Origin: Desulfobacter hydrogenophilus
Lineage (GTDB): Bacteria; Desulfobacterota; Desulfobacteria; Desulfobacterales; Desulfobacteraceae
DNA length: 64,000 bases
Assembly: GCF_004319545.1 (NCBI RefSeq)
Contig: NZ_CP036313.1
Span: 4,881,001-4,945,000, forward strand
Direction: 5' to 3'
The position numbers and the translations under genes are program-made. The notes beneath the pieces are model-generated. The model had not been told where the DNA came from. It made no database searches and saw only the letters and a list, made by a program, of their open reading frames with translations. Positions 16,799 to 26,052 of this stretch are shown here, piece after piece; the stretch's first letter is position 1, and each line of letters starts with the position of its first letter.

Positions 16799-17707
16799 AT
16801 GGATTATGATTTTTTTTTAAAACTGTTCCTGGGCGGATTGACCCGGGGGAGCATCTATGCCTTGATTGCTCTGGGGTACACCATGGTGTACGGCATTATC
16901 GAACTAATTAATTTTGCCCATGGTGAAATCTATATGATTGGGGCTTTTACTGCGCTTATCATTTCCACGGTTTTGACCATGTCCGGCTTTCCTGCCTTGG
17001 CTGTGACGCTGATTGCAGCGACAGCAGCTGTATTTTATGCCTGCTGCTACGGATATACCATGGAAAAGATTGCCTACAAGCCTCTGCGAACGGCCCCTCG
17101 GCTGTCTGCACTGATCAGCGCCATCGGCATGTCATTGTTTCTTCAAAATTATGTATTGCTTGCCCAGACATCCGATTTTTTGCCGTTTCCCAGCCTGATT
17201 CCTGATTTTGAATTCTGGGAACCCTATGCACATATCATGTCCGCCCCGGAGCTTGCCATTATTGTCACCACGATCATCGTCATGGTCGGGTTGACCCTTC
17301 TGATCAAATTCACCCAGATCGGCAAGGCCATGCGGGCCACATCCCAGGATAAAACCATGGCCATGCTGCTCGGGGTCAATGTCAACCGGGTCATCTCCTT
17401 TACTTTCATCATCGGGTCCGGTACGGCTGCCATCGGCGGTATGCTCATCGCCTCCCACATCGGCCAGATTAATTTTTACATGGGATTTATTGCCGGCATC
17501 AAGGCCTTTGTAGCAGCCGTTTTAGGCGGCATAGGAAGCATTCCCGGCGCTGTTTTAGGATCCTTGATCCTGGGATGGACTGAAAGTTTTTTCACCGGTT
17601 ATATTTCCAGTGATTATGAAGATGTATTTGCCTTTTTATTCCTGGTTCTGATCCTGATATTCAGACCATCCGGAATTTTAGGCCGAGCGGAAACCAAAAA
17701 AGTTTAA
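16799..17707 (+). CDS. livH: Branched-chain amino-acid ABC transporter permease
   Basis: The 302-residue membrane protein has about eight hydrophobic segments. It starts with FLGGLTRGSIYALIALGYTM, typical of LivH, and contains the cytoplasmic EAA-like loop around GKAMRATSQDKTMAMLLGVN (about 177-196), which contacts the ATPases. It forms the translocation pore with LivM. It follows livJ by 15 bp. Length is normal for the family. Confidence 0.94.
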   Translation: MDYDFFLKLFLGGLTRGSIYALIALGYTMVYGIIELINFAHGEIYMIGAFTALIISTVLTMSGFPALAVTLIAATAAVFYACCYGYTMEKIAYKPLRTAPRLSALISAIGMSLFLQNYVLLAQTSDFLPFPSLIPDFEFWEPYAHIMSAPELAIIVTTIIVMVGLTLLIKFTQIGKAMRATSQDKTMAMLLGVNVNRVISFTFIIGSGTAAIGGMLIASHIGQINFYMGFIAGIKAFVAAVLGGIGSIPGAVLGSLILGWTESFFTGYISSDYEDVFAFLFLVLILIFRPSGILGRAETKKV

Positions 17708-17732
17708 TTGCAATGAATCAAAGATAGAAATT

Positions 17733-18950
17733 ATGAATCTGTTACAAGAACTCAAACAGTCCACCATTGCAGCGGTCTGGTTTATGTTCCTAACCTTTCC
17801 TCTTATGGTGATCAAGGTCAATACCGTAACCAAAACCATTGAGTGGCGCTGGTGGAATATGGCCTTTATCGGCATTGCTTTTTTTTTCCTGTCCGCCCTG
17901 TGGCGCTACATGATTAAGCACAAAGAAAAAAATACAGGGAAATTTAGCCCAGGTAAAAAAATATCTGCGATCAGAAAACGTCTGGCAGAAAAACGGTTCT
18001 TTGTTCCCGCCATGGTTTTGTTAACGATTACCACCCTGGCGTTTCCCTACTCTTTTTCCCTGTACCAAACCAACATCATGATTTCAGCATTAATTTATGT
18101 GATGCTGGGCTTAGGACTCAACATCGTCATCGGCCTGGCAGGGCTTCTGGATCTGGGATATGTGGCCTTTTTTGCCGTGGGCGCCTATGCCTATGCACTT
18201 TTACATCTGAATTTCGGTATGACCTTCTGGATGGTGCTTCCCCTGGGGGGGCTTCTGGGTGCCATTATGGGCATTATCCTGGGGTATCCCGTACTTCGCC
18301 TGAGAGGCGACTATCTGGCCATTGTTACGTTAGGCTTTGGTGAAATCATCCGTCTGGTCCTTGAAAACTGGAATGAATTTTCCAAGGGTCCCAGCGGCAT
18401 TGCCAATATCCCAAAACCCGGTCTATTTGGGCTTGACCTGACACTCCAGCAGCACTCCATCTACCTGTATTATATTATTGTGGCACTGGTTATTTTTACC
18501 ATTTTTGTGATCAACCGTCTCCAGGATTCCCGGATCGGACGGGCCTGGATCGCCCTGAAAGATGATGAAATCGCCTGCCAGGCCATGGGCATTGATAAGG
18601 CCAAAACCAAACTGCGCGCCTTTGCGCTGGGAGCCACCTGGGCCGGCATGGCCGGCGTGGTTTTTGCCGCCAAGACCACATTTGTAAATCCGGCCAGTTT
18701 CACCATCTGGGAATCGGTCATTATTTTGTGTACTGTTGTACTAGGCGGCATGGGCTCCATTGCCGGTGTCATTGCCGGTGCCTTGATGCTGATTCTTCTG
18801 CCTGAATATCTTCGAGCCGTATCTGAATACCGGATGATTGTTTTTGGCGCCGTCCTGGTGCTGATGATGGTCTTCAAGCCCGGCGGACTGATTGAAAACG
18901 TCAGAAAAACCTATCACTACAAAGGACACGAACACATCACTGCGGAATAG
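17733..18950 (+). CDS. livM: Branched-chain amino-acid ABC transporter permease
   Basis: The 405-residue protein has the LivM pattern: LGLNIVIGLAGLLDLGYVAFF in the middle, YPVLRLRGDYLAIVTLGFGE, and the ATPase-contact loop SRIGRAWIALKDDEIACQAM (20 residues near 265). About 80 N-terminal residues with two extra hydrophobic segments precede the core, as in several long LivM proteins. It lies 25 bp after livH and 2 bp before livG. Confidence 0.94.
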   Translation: MNLLQELKQSTIAAVWFMFLTFPLMVIKVNTVTKTIEWRWWNMAFIGIAFFFLSALWRYMIKHKEKNTGKFSPGKKISAIRKRLAEKRFFVPAMVLLTITTLAFPYSFSLYQTNIMISALIYVMLGLGLNIVIGLAGLLDLGYVAFFAVGAYAYALLHLNFGMTFWMVLPLGGLLGAIMGIILGYPVLRLRGDYLAIVTLGFGEIIRLVLENWNEFSKGPSGIANIPKPGLFGLDLTLQQHSIYLYYIIVALVIFTIFVINRLQDSRIGRAWIALKDDEIACQAMGIDKAKTKLRAFALGATWAGMAGVVFAAKTTFVNPASFTIWESVIILCTVVLGGMGSIAGVIAGALMLILLPEYLRAVSEYRMIVFGAVLVLMMVFKPGGLIENVRKTYHYKGHEHITAE

Positions 18951-18952
18951 AT

Positions 18953-19750
18953 ATGAACAAACCCATTTTGGAAGTTAAAAACCTGACCATGGATTTTGGA
19001 GGGTTGCGGGCCATTAACAGCCTGGATCTGAATATCAACCAGGGGGAGATTGCCGCTCTGATCGGTCCCAACGGGGCAGGGAAAACCACATTTTTTAACT
19101 GTATCACAGGAATTTATACCCCCACCCAGGGAGATGTTTTTATTCGGCCCAACGGGAATGATGCAACCAAAAAACGAATCAACGGGCTCAAACCCAACCT
19201 GGTGACCCGCAAAGGCCTGGCCCGAACATTTCAAAACATCCGGCTGTTTGCGTCCATGACGGTGCTGGAAAATGTCATGATCGGCTGCTACCCCGTCACA
19301 AAAGCCGGGATACTTGGCGCCATTTTCAGAGGCCCCGCCACCCGTGCCGAAGAGCAGTCTATCGTGGATAAAAGTTACGGGATCCTAAAAAAAATCGGTC
19401 TTGAAACATATGTGGATGAATTGGCCCTGAACCTGCCTTACGGTGCCCAGCGGCGCCTGGAAATTGCCAGGGCCATGGCCACGGATCCCTTTCTGCTTCT
19501 TCTTGACGAACCTGCGGCGGGTATGAACCCCAAAGAGACCCAGGCCCTGAACGAATTAATTCTGAAGTTAAGAGACGAAGAGCAAATTTCGATCCTTTTA
19601 ATCGAACACGACATGAAACTTGTCATGACCCTGTCTGACAACATCTTTGTGGTGGATTACGGTAAAAAAATTGGTGAAGGCACCCCTGAGCGGATACTGA
19701 ATAATCCGGTGGTGATCAAAGCGTACCTGGGAGAAGATATAGATGCTTAA
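18953..19750 (+). CDS. livG: Branched-chain amino-acid ABC transporter ATPase
   Basis: The 265-residue ATPase has Walker A GPNGAGKTTFFN (about 38-49), a LivG-type GLARTFQNIRLF Q-loop, the signature-like LPYGAQRRLEIARA and Walker B LLLLDEPAAGMNP, then the H-loop in LLIEHDMKLVM. The signature is LPYGAQ in place of LSGGQ, which is usual in LivG. It overlaps livF by 8 bp, so translation is probably coupled. Confidence 0.95.
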   Translation: MNKPILEVKNLTMDFGGLRAINSLDLNINQGEIAALIGPNGAGKTTFFNCITGIYTPTQGDVFIRPNGNDATKKRINGLKPNLVTRKGLARTFQNIRLFASMTVLENVMIGCYPVTKAGILGAIFRGPATRAEEQSIVDKSYGILKKIGLETYVDELALNLPYGAQRRLEIARAMATDPFLLLLDEPAAGMNPKETQALNELILKLRDEEQISILLIEHDMKLVMTLSDNIFVVDYGKKIGEGTPERILNNPVVIKAYLGEDIDA

Positions 19751-20450
19751 GATCAGAAATGTACAAACCTATTACGGCAATATTCAGGCCTTAAAAAATA
19801 TCAGCATGGACGTCCAGGAAGGTGAAATCATAACCCTGATTGGGGCCAACGGTGCCGGAAAATCTACAACCCTGATGACACTGTGCGGGGTGGTACCTGC
19901 CACCAGCGGCACCATTGAATTCCAGGGTCGGAATATCACCGGCATGCCTGCCGACCAAATCGCAGCATTAGGCATCAGCCAGGTGCCCGAAGGCCGCAGG
20001 ATTTTTCCCTATCTCACGGTCATGGAAAATCTGGACATGGGGACCTTTTTACGAAAGGACAAGGATCAAATAAAACAGGATTTAAAAAATGTATTTCAAA
20101 TGTTTCCCATTCTGGCTGATCGAAGAAACCAGCAGGGCGGCACTCTAAGCGGTGGGGAACAGCAGATGCTTGCCATTTCCCGGGCCATCATGAGCAAACC
20201 CAAACTGCTGTTGCTCGACGAACCGTCTCTTGGGCTTGCGCCCATCATCACCAAACGGATTTTCAATATTATCAAAAAAATCAACCAGGAATATAAAACC
20301 ACCATATTTCTGGTTGAGCAGAACGCTAACCTGGCGCTTAAACTGGCAGACCGTGGATATGTTATGGAGATCGGTGCCATCACCATGACCGACACAGGAG
20401 AAAACCTTCTGGCCAGTGAAGCGGTCAAAAAAGCATACCTTGGCATGTAA
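19743..20450 (+). CDS. livF: Branched-chain amino-acid ABC transporter ATPase
   Basis: The 235-residue protein has Walker A GANGAGKSTTLM (about 33-44), the LivF-type ISQVPEGRRIFPYLTVMENL Q-loop, signature LSGGEQQMLAISRA and Walker B LLLLDEPSLGLAP. It pairs with LivG to power uptake. It closes the transporter part of the operon; the M24 peptidase gene follows within 20 bp. Confidence 0.95.
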   Translation: MLKIRNVQTYYGNIQALKNISMDVQEGEIITLIGANGAGKSTTLMTLCGVVPATSGTIEFQGRNITGMPADQIAALGISQVPEGRRIFPYLTVMENLDMGTFLRKDKDQIKQDLKNVFQMFPILADRRNQQGGTLSGGEQQMLAISRAIMSKPKLLLLDEPSLGLAPIITKRIFNIIKKINQEYKTTIFLVEQNANLALKLADRGYVMEIGAITMTDTGENLLASEAVKKAYLGM

Positions 20451-20466
20451 CATAAGGAATGGACAA

Positions 20467-22233
20467 TTGAATACACAAGATAAACTTTGCCTGCTGCGAA
20501 GGAAGATGGATGAGGCCGGTGTCAGTGCCGTGATCATTCTCAATGCAGACCCCCATCAAAGTGAATACCTGGCCGAACACTGGCAGTCCCTGAAATGGCT
20601 GACCGGATTTTCCGGTTCTGCCGGTACGGCTGTGGTCACAAAAACACAGGCGGGAATGTGGACGGATTTTCGCTATTGGATCCAGGCCGCTGCCCAGTTG
20701 GACAGTTTTGAACTTTTCAGGCAGGGCGATACGGATGTCCCTGCCTTTGACCAATGGCTGACCCATACGTTGTCCACCAATGACCGCATTGCCCTGGATG
20801 GAAAAATGGTGTCCGCAGCCCAGGCCGACAGGCTGAAAAAAGAATTTTCACAAAAGGGCATTGTTTTAGACACCACTATGGACCTGGTCTCCGATCTGTG
20901 GCAGGATCAACCGCCCATGCCCAGGAGCCCGGCCTTTGAGCTGGATGTCGTCTATGCGGGTGAAGCCCGGAAAGAAAAATTTGCTCGCATACGCAAAAAA
21001 ATGGCTGATTATAATGCTGATTACCATGTACTGGCCGCCTTAGATGATATTGCCTGGACCTTTAATCTCAGGGGAGAAGACATTCACTCTAATCCGGTGA
21101 ACCTGGCCTTTGCCCTAATCACCATGGATAAAATCAGTTTATTCATTGATCCTGCCAAGGTCAGTCCGGCACTCGGGGCAGCCCTTAAGACGGATGGCGT
21201 TGCATTATTTGGCTACAACGCTTTTTACGAAACAATTCAGAATCTGAACAAAAAATATAGGGTACTGCTTGATCCCGAAAGAATTTCAGATTTTATTTAC
21301 CAGGCCATAGATAAACGTTTGGATATCATTAAGCATTCAAACCCTTCGGTAATGTTTAAATGCCTGAAAAATAAAGTTGAAATCTCCCATATCCGTGAGA
21401 CTGCCGTCAAAGACGGACGAGCCGTGGTCAATTTTCTGCACTGGCTTAACACAAGTAATACGCCCAAAACTGAAATTTCAGCCGCAGAACAACTTTTGAA
21501 TTTTCGCAAAGAACAGGATGCCTTTATCCACCCCTCCTTTGACTCTATTATGGCATTTAAGGAACATTCAGCCATCTGCCATTACAGTGCCGACGCTGAT
21601 ACGGATCGGCCCTTAAGTCCTGATGCCATGTTTCTCACCGATTCCGGGGGCAATTACCTGACCGGTACCACGGACATTACACGCACGGTGCACTTAGGAT
21701 CACCGACAACCCACGAAATCCGGGATTACACCCTGGTACTCAAAGCCCACATTGCCGTTGCAACGGCACGCTTTCCCACCACAGCCAGGGGGTACCAAAT
21801 AGATGCCATGGCACGCCGGAATTTATGGCAGCAGGGACTTGACTTTGGGCACGGTACAGGCCATGGGGTGGGGTTTTTCCTTTGCGTGCACGAAGGTCCG
21901 GCACGGTTAAGCGCACTTCCCGTGGATATCGCGCTTGGACCCGGCATGCTTTTGACCAACGAGCCCGGCCTTTACCGGGAAGGACAGTACGGAATCCGGC
22001 TTGAAAACATGATTCTTGTCATCGAAGACAAGGAAACGCAGTTCGGCAAATTTTTAAAATTTGAGAACATAACCTTTTGCCATTTTGAACGCAGCCTTAT
22101 GGATAAAAACATGCTGAGCTTCGCGGAGATAAACTGGATCAATGATTATCATCAGATGGTTTATGAACGGCTGGCACCGGGTCTTGATGCCCCGGTCCGG
22201 CAATGGCTTGGATATAAGACCAAACCTCTTTGA
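20467..22233 (+). CDS. Xaa-Pro aminopeptidase (M24B, aminopeptidase P type)
   Basis: The enzyme removes the first residue from peptides with proline at position two. A TTG at 20467 with AAGGAATGG 6 nt upstream gives 588 residues; an ATG at 20416 lies inside livF and is less likely. Two creatinase-like N-terminal domains (about 1-300) precede the pita-bread domain. Metal ligands are visible in FLTDSGGNY, TTDITRTVHLG, GHGTGHGVGF and LTNEPGLY, with RLENM near the end. About 600 residues is typical of the three-domain aminopeptidase P. Placement behind livF suggests shared use of peptides and amino acids. Confidence 0.9.
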   Translation: MNTQDKLCLLRRKMDEAGVSAVIILNADPHQSEYLAEHWQSLKWLTGFSGSAGTAVVTKTQAGMWTDFRYWIQAAAQLDSFELFRQGDTDVPAFDQWLTHTLSTNDRIALDGKMVSAAQADRLKKEFSQKGIVLDTTMDLVSDLWQDQPPMPRSPAFELDVVYAGEARKEKFARIRKKMADYNADYHVLAALDDIAWTFNLRGEDIHSNPVNLAFALITMDKISLFIDPAKVSPALGAALKTDGVALFGYNAFYETIQNLNKKYRVLLDPERISDFIYQAIDKRLDIIKHSNPSVMFKCLKNKVEISHIRETAVKDGRAVVNFLHWLNTSNTPKTEISAAEQLLNFRKEQDAFIHPSFDSIMAFKEHSAICHYSADADTDRPLSPDAMFLTDSGGNYLTGTTDITRTVHLGSPTTHEIRDYTLVLKAHIAVATARFPTTARGYQIDAMARRNLWQQGLDFGHGTGHGVGFFLCVHEGPARLSALPVDIALGPGMLLTNEPGLYREGQYGIRLENMILVIEDKETQFGKFLKFENITFCHFERSLMDKNMLSFAEINWINDYHQMVYERLAPGLDAPVRQWLGYKTKPL

Positions 22234-22243
22234 GGGCAATGTT

Positions 22244-22280
22244 ATAAAAAGCTGTGTAAGTTATACAGCTTTTTATTATA
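22244..22280 (+). terminator. Terminator of the liv-peptidase operon
   Basis: ATAAAAAGCTGT (22244-22255) pairs with ACAGCTTTTTAT (22265-22276), 10 bp after the peptidase stop. The stem is A+T-rich with a U-rich descending arm. Confidence 0.7.
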
Positions 22281-22323
22281 AAAACTTCGTGTTCTCCGCG
22301 AACTTTGTGGTTCTAATCTGAAA

Positions 22324-22466
22324 CTCGATCATCAAATTTTTAAGAAATTTGTTCAAATTCAAGGCGGAAACAATTTTTAACCGGAGGAATATACAACATA
22401 TTTTGAGGATTAAAACTTTTTTCCAACGCCGAAGTTGGGCAAATTAACAAAAACTTGATCATCGAG
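22324..22466. repeat. Palindromic intergenic repeat, about 143 bp
   Basis: CTCGATCATCAAATTTTTAA at the left is an imperfect complement of the right end (AAAAACTTGATCATCGAG). The interior keeps the TTCAAGGCGG ... CCGGAGGAATAT ... CCAACGCCGAAGTTGGGC pattern seen in the family copies at 1618, 14418 and 39390. It sits at the 3' ends of two convergent operons. Confidence 0.65.
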
Positions 22467-22476
22467 TGAAAGTATC

Positions 22477-23016
22477 TTAACTGTCCAGGAACAAATCCAG
22501 CAGCGCCTTGGGGTCTTCTTTAATAATGAGTTTTGTTTCCATCTCTTTTCTAATGAATCCCTGATCGACGCCATGCTGCATAAACGCATTCAAATGATCA
22601 TAATATCCGACCACGTTGAGTAATGCACATGGCTTTTTATGAATCCCAAGATGGGACCAACTCAGTATTTCAAAAAGTTCGTCCATGGTGCCGATACCGC
22701 CGGGCAGTGCAATAAACCCGTCCGACAGATCAGCCATCATGAACTTTCTTTCATGCATGGACCCCACAACCACAAGCTCTGTTAAGCCAGGATGGCTGAT
22801 TTCCCGGTTGATCAGGGGTTCGGGAATAACGCCTGTGACCCTGCCACCGCCGTTAAGAACGGTGTCAGCCAGTGTGCCCATAAGCCCCACACTGCCACCG
22901 CCGTAAACCAGGTCAATATCCTTTACCACCATGGCATGACCAAGGGCTGCTGCGGCCTGCCGGTATTCAGGACGGCCCCCGTCACTGGAACCGCAGAATA
23001 CACATATTTTCTGCAT
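22477..23016 (-). CDS. LOG-family nucleotide phosphoribohydrolase
   Basis: The 179-residue protein is a full-length LOG (TIGR00730) member. It shows ICVFCGSSDG at the start, VYGGGSVGLMGTLAD at about 38-52, the RKFMMADLSDGFIALPGGIGT region with PGGIGTMDE at about 104-112, and WSHLGIHKKP. These residues bind and hydrolyse cytokinin-type or purine/pyrimidine nucleoside monophosphates to base plus ribose 5-phosphate. It lies 3 bp after rnfB on the same strand and may be co-transcribed with Rnf, which is probably incidental. Confidence 0.92.
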   Translation of the reverse strand: MQKICVFCGSSDGGRPEYRQAAAALGHAMVVKDIDLVYGGGSVGLMGTLADTVLNGGGRVTGVIPEPLINREISHPGLTELVVVGSMHERKFMMADLSDGFIALPGGIGTMDELFEILSWSHLGIHKKPCALLNVVGYYDHLNAFMQHGVDQGFIRKEMETKLIIKEDPKALLDLFLDS

Positions 23017-23019
23017 TCT

Positions 23020-23838
23020 TTATTCCACCTGGGTTCCCACGAAATGAATGCATCCAGTGGGGCATTTTTCAATGGCCTTCATGGCCTCTTCACGTTTTTG
23101 GACTGAATAGTCATCATAACTGCATTTAGACAGATTCTCCGAGATGGTGAAAAGATCTGACACCTTTGCACAGGCTTTGCATCCAACGCATGCATTTTTA
23201 CATACGGCTTTGGCATCCTTTGCCTTATCTTTATTGGAACAGGCCACCACAGGAATGGTCTCTTCCCTGAACCCTTCAATGGAAATGATACCTCTCGGGC
23301 AAGCCTTGGCGCAGGCACCGCAACCGATACATTTTTCATAGTCCACTTGGGCAAGGCCGTCTACGATATGAATGGCGTCGTAATTACAGGCCTGAACACA
23401 GTCGCCAAACCCAAGGCACCCAAAGGTGCAGGCCTGGACGCCGGCCACTTGCTGGGCAGATGCGCACCGCTGTTCTCCCATGTATTGGGTCAGCCCTAAT
23501 CGACTGGACAATGGTGCGTTGCAATGGACGATGGCATGCATGGGCACCATATCGCCTACATCAACACCCATGATACCGGCAATCTCTTTGGCACAGGCCT
23601 TGCCGCCCACCGTGCATTTGTTCACAGGATCATTGTCCATGACGATGGCAACCGCATAGTCGCTGCACCCAAGATAACCGCATCCCCCGCAGTTTGCACC
23701 GGGAAGTGCTTCCCTGACCGCCTCGATTTTAGGGTCCACCTCAACCATAAATTTTTTATTGGCCCACCCCAGGATATAGGAAAATATCACAGCCATAACC
23801 AGCATACTCGCGCCAGCAATACCAAGGGAAATCATCAT
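23020..23838 (-). CDS. rnfB: Rnf complex ferredoxin subunit RnfB
   Basis: The 272-residue protein has an N-terminal membrane helix (about 5-25) and the RnfB four-cysteine Fe-S motif [11 protein letters not shown] near 48-58. At least two [4Fe-4S] ferredoxin motifs follow ([14 protein letters not shown] at about 165-180 and [10 protein letters not shown] near 217), besides [15 protein letters not shown]. RnfB takes electrons from ferredoxin and passes them to RnfC and RnfG. It overlaps rnfA by 4 bp. The gene order C-D-G-E-A-B is that of clostridial and sulfate-reducer Rnf complexes. Confidence 0.96.
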   Translation of the reverse strand: MMISLGIAGASMLVMAVIFSYILGWANKKFMVEVDPKIEAVREALPGANCGGCGYLGCSDYAVAIVMDNDPVNKCTVGGKACAKEIAGIMGVDVGDMVPMHAIVHCNAPLSSRLGLTQYMGEQRCASAQQVAGVQACTFGCLGFGDCVQACNYDAIHIVDGLAQVDYEKCIGCGACAKACPRGIISIEGFREETIPVVACSNKDKAKDAKAVCKNACVGCKACAKVSDLFTISENLSKCSYDDYSVQKREEAMKAIEKCPTGCIHFVGTQVE

Positions 23839-24623
23839 GGCATTATTACTCCCTGGATGTTACAGTCTTTAATATCAAGCAGGGCAACACTCTCCCCTTG
23901 CGCTACAGCCTGGGAAACCTGGGGCGAAGGACGTAATGCCTTTTTAACGCCTGAATCCACACCGGTAAATCCCATGAAGGCAATGGCTAAAATCCCTCCA
24001 ATGACCAAGGTAATGGCAGCCCCTTCAAAGGGTTTAGGAATATCGCAAAGTTCCAGTTCTTCCCGAATACCCGCCATAATCACGATGGCAATGGTGAATC
24101 CCAGTCCACCAAAAAGGGCCAAAGTCATGGCTCGTCCCAAGTCCCACATCTCTTTGGGGTTATCAACGCCCGCCACATGGTTCATAATGGTCAGGCAAGC
24201 AAAAAGGATGGCACAATTAGTTGTAATTAGAGGTAGAAACACCCCGAAGGACCGGTAAAGCGGCGGAAAAAATTTTCTGACATACATCTCCACAAACTGA
24301 ACCGAAGAGGCAATGGCAAAAATATATACAATGTAACTGAGCACTGTCAGATCAATTTGCGCGGCTGCTTCAGGCGTGGTAAAAAAACCGGCAATAAAAG
24401 CTGACACCGGTGCGCCTGGAATCAGTACAAAAACCGTGATGCTCCAGGAAAGGAATGCGGCAATACTCATGACAAAGGTCACAGCACATCCCATGCCAAA
24501 GGCCATCTCAACCTTCTTGGACACTCCCACAAACGGGCAGATACCCACAAAGTAATAAAATATAAAGTTGTTAATTATCGAAGCTGATAGGGCAATCAGC
24601 AGGATATCCACAAAATAGTCCAT
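23835..24623 (-). CDS. rnfA: Rnf complex membrane subunit RnfA, with extensions
   Basis: The 262-residue protein has six hydrophobic segments and the RnfA landmarks [34 protein letters not shown] and [18 protein letters not shown]. The Cys of ICPF and TNCA probably hold the intramembrane Fe-S cluster described for RnfA/RnfE. It is about 60 residues longer than usual (about 195): a 20-residue insert in a loop near 75-95 and a 40-residue soluble tail ending in [15 protein letters not shown]. The reading frame is clean, so the extension is real sequence, not a frameshift artefact as far as I can see. Confidence 0.94.
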   Translation of the reverse strand: MDYFVDILLIALSASIINNFIFYYFVGICPFVGVSKKVEMAFGMGCAVTFVMSIAAFLSWSITVFVLIPGAPVSAFIAGFFTTPEAAAQIDLTVLSYIVYIFAIASSVQFVEMYVRKFFPPLYRSFGVFLPLITTNCAILFACLTIMNHVAGVDNPKEMWDLGRAMTLALFGGLGFTIAIVIMAGIREELELCDIPKPFEGAAITLVIGGILAIAFMGFTGVDSGVKKALRPSPQVSQAVAQGESVALLDIKDCNIQGVIMP

Positions 24624-24738
24624 TAGACCCGCCTCAATCTTTTATAAATTTTCATCTAAATTGTACCTAAAGGAAACCCGTGTTTGGACGCAAAGTTGCC
24701 CAGATGCAGATGGTTGACTTTTCGTTCAAACATTAAAT

Positions 24739-25356
24739 TCATTTACGGGCTTCCTCCCGTTTAAAATCAATATAGTTCACCAGTCCCAACAACAGCCCCA
24801 GCGTAATGAATGCACCGGGGGGCAGAACCATGATGACCCAGTCCGGCCATAAAGCCGGCAGAACCCTGAATCCCATGAGCATCCCTGTACCCAGAATTTC
24901 CCTGACCGCAGCAATACTTGCCAGTGCCAGCCCAAATCCAAGGGCCTGGCCCAGGCCGTCGGCCGCTGCGGTAAATGGATTCTGCTTGGACGCACACACC
25001 TCACACCGGCAGATGATCAGGCAGTTAACAATGATCAACGGGATATAGGGGCCAAGGGTTTTACTCATCTGGAACAGATATGCGGCCAGAACCCTGTCCG
25101 CCACCGTTACAAAGGTAGCAATGGTCAGAGTAAAAACCACGATCCGCAGATGGGGTTTTAACAGGTTCCGGATCAAGCTGATCACAACATTGGCACAGAC
25201 CAGAACAAAAGCCACAGAAACGGCCATGGTTAACGCCGGCTTCATGCCGTTGGTAACAGCCAGGGTGGGACAGAGCCCAAGAAGCTGCCGGTAGACGGGG
25301 TTCTCGGGCAGAATCCCCTGTATAAATCTCTCTATCGCTGTGGGTTGATCAGCCAT
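24739..25356 (-). CDS. rnfE: Rnf complex membrane subunit RnfE
   Basis: The 205-residue protein is a six-helix paralogue of RnfA: NPVYRQLLGLCPTLAVTNG near the start, IVNCLIICRCEVCA in the middle with Cys residues that likely join the intramembrane cluster, and a C-terminal FITLGLLLGLVNYI helix. It overlaps rnfG by 1 bp and is separated from rnfA by 115 bp, which contains no gene. Confidence 0.95.
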   Translation of the reverse strand: MADQPTAIERFIQGILPENPVYRQLLGLCPTLAVTNGMKPALTMAVSVAFVLVCANVVISLIRNLLKPHLRIVVFTLTIATFVTVADRVLAAYLFQMSKTLGPYIPLIIVNCLIICRCEVCASKQNPFTAAADGLGQALGFGLALASIAAVREILGTGMLMGFRVLPALWPDWVIMVLPPGAFITLGLLLGLVNYIDFKREEARK

Positions 25357-26048
25357 CAGGAACGCTCCTTATTTTTACCGGGTTCTTTGTTTTGAACAGC
25401 CGGGGTTTTGTTATTTTCAGGGCTGTCAGTAACCTGAAGCTGAGATGCCACATTGGCAAGGGTCGTATTAACGATGCCGGTCACACTTTTTGAAGAAATG
25501 GTGGCGCCGGAAATGGCGTCGATCTCATCTTCTTTGGCCCCGCTCCCTTTAACAACGGAAAGATGTTTTTCCGTAGATTTTTCTTTGAACTGGCCTCGCC
25601 AGGCATCTTCCAGGATCTTGGCGCCCAGGCCGGGCGTCTCTTTCTGGTCCAGAACAAAAAGCCCTGTAATACTTTTGCCCTGGGCATCAAGTCCCACCAG
25701 CAACTCAATCTTATCTGCATATCCCTGGCCATCGGCTTTAACCACATGTCCAACCATTTTCCCTTCCGGCAGCCAGGCATCATACACGGTGTAAAATTTG
25801 GTGGTTCCGTTTTTATTTACTTCAACCACCCGTGATTTGATGGTCAGGGACTGGTTGTCGGCGGCAAGCTCGGCAGCCAAATCATCTCCAAGCACCAGTA
25901 CGGGGATTTTTGCCATGGTCTCTTTGATCTTGTTCGCCTCAATCACAGGCCCGAGTTTTACCTGGATGCCAGCAAGGGCGGTGCCAAACAGGGTGGCAAG
26001 GAGAAGTACCAACCAGGCTTGAGCCAAGTTACTGTTTTTCAATGACAT
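25356..26048 (-). CDS. rnfG: Rnf complex flavin subunit RnfG
   Basis: The 230-residue protein has one N-terminal membrane helix and a periplasmic FMN-binding domain. DAISGATISSKSVTGIVN (about 178-195) holds the flavinylation motif SGATxS, where FMN is attached through phosphodiester; Ser replaces the more usual Thr at the last position. LFVLDQKETPGLGAKI is also typical. The C-terminal 30 residues are charged and low-complexity. It lies 4 bp after rnfD. Confidence 0.94.
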   Translation of the reverse strand: MSLKNSNLAQAWLVLLLATLFGTALAGIQVKLGPVIEANKIKETMAKIPVLVLGDDLAAELAADNQSLTIKSRVVEVNKNGTTKFYTVYDAWLPEGKMVGHVVKADGQGYADKIELLVGLDAQGKSITGLFVLDQKETPGLGAKILEDAWRGQFKEKSTEKHLSVVKGSGAKEDEIDAISGATISSKSVTGIVNTTLANVASQLQVTDSPENNKTPAVQNKEPGKNKERS

Positions 26049-26052
26049 TATA

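Noticed and set aside
22477..23016. Lysine decarboxylase
   Set aside because: PGGIGTMDE and the length of 179 residues identify the LOG family; the older decarboxylase label for this family was an error.
23524..24258. Long plus-strand frame of 244 codons
   Set aside because: It is antisense to rnfB and rnfA, which are clearly real; the product is rich in rare combinations and lacks any family.
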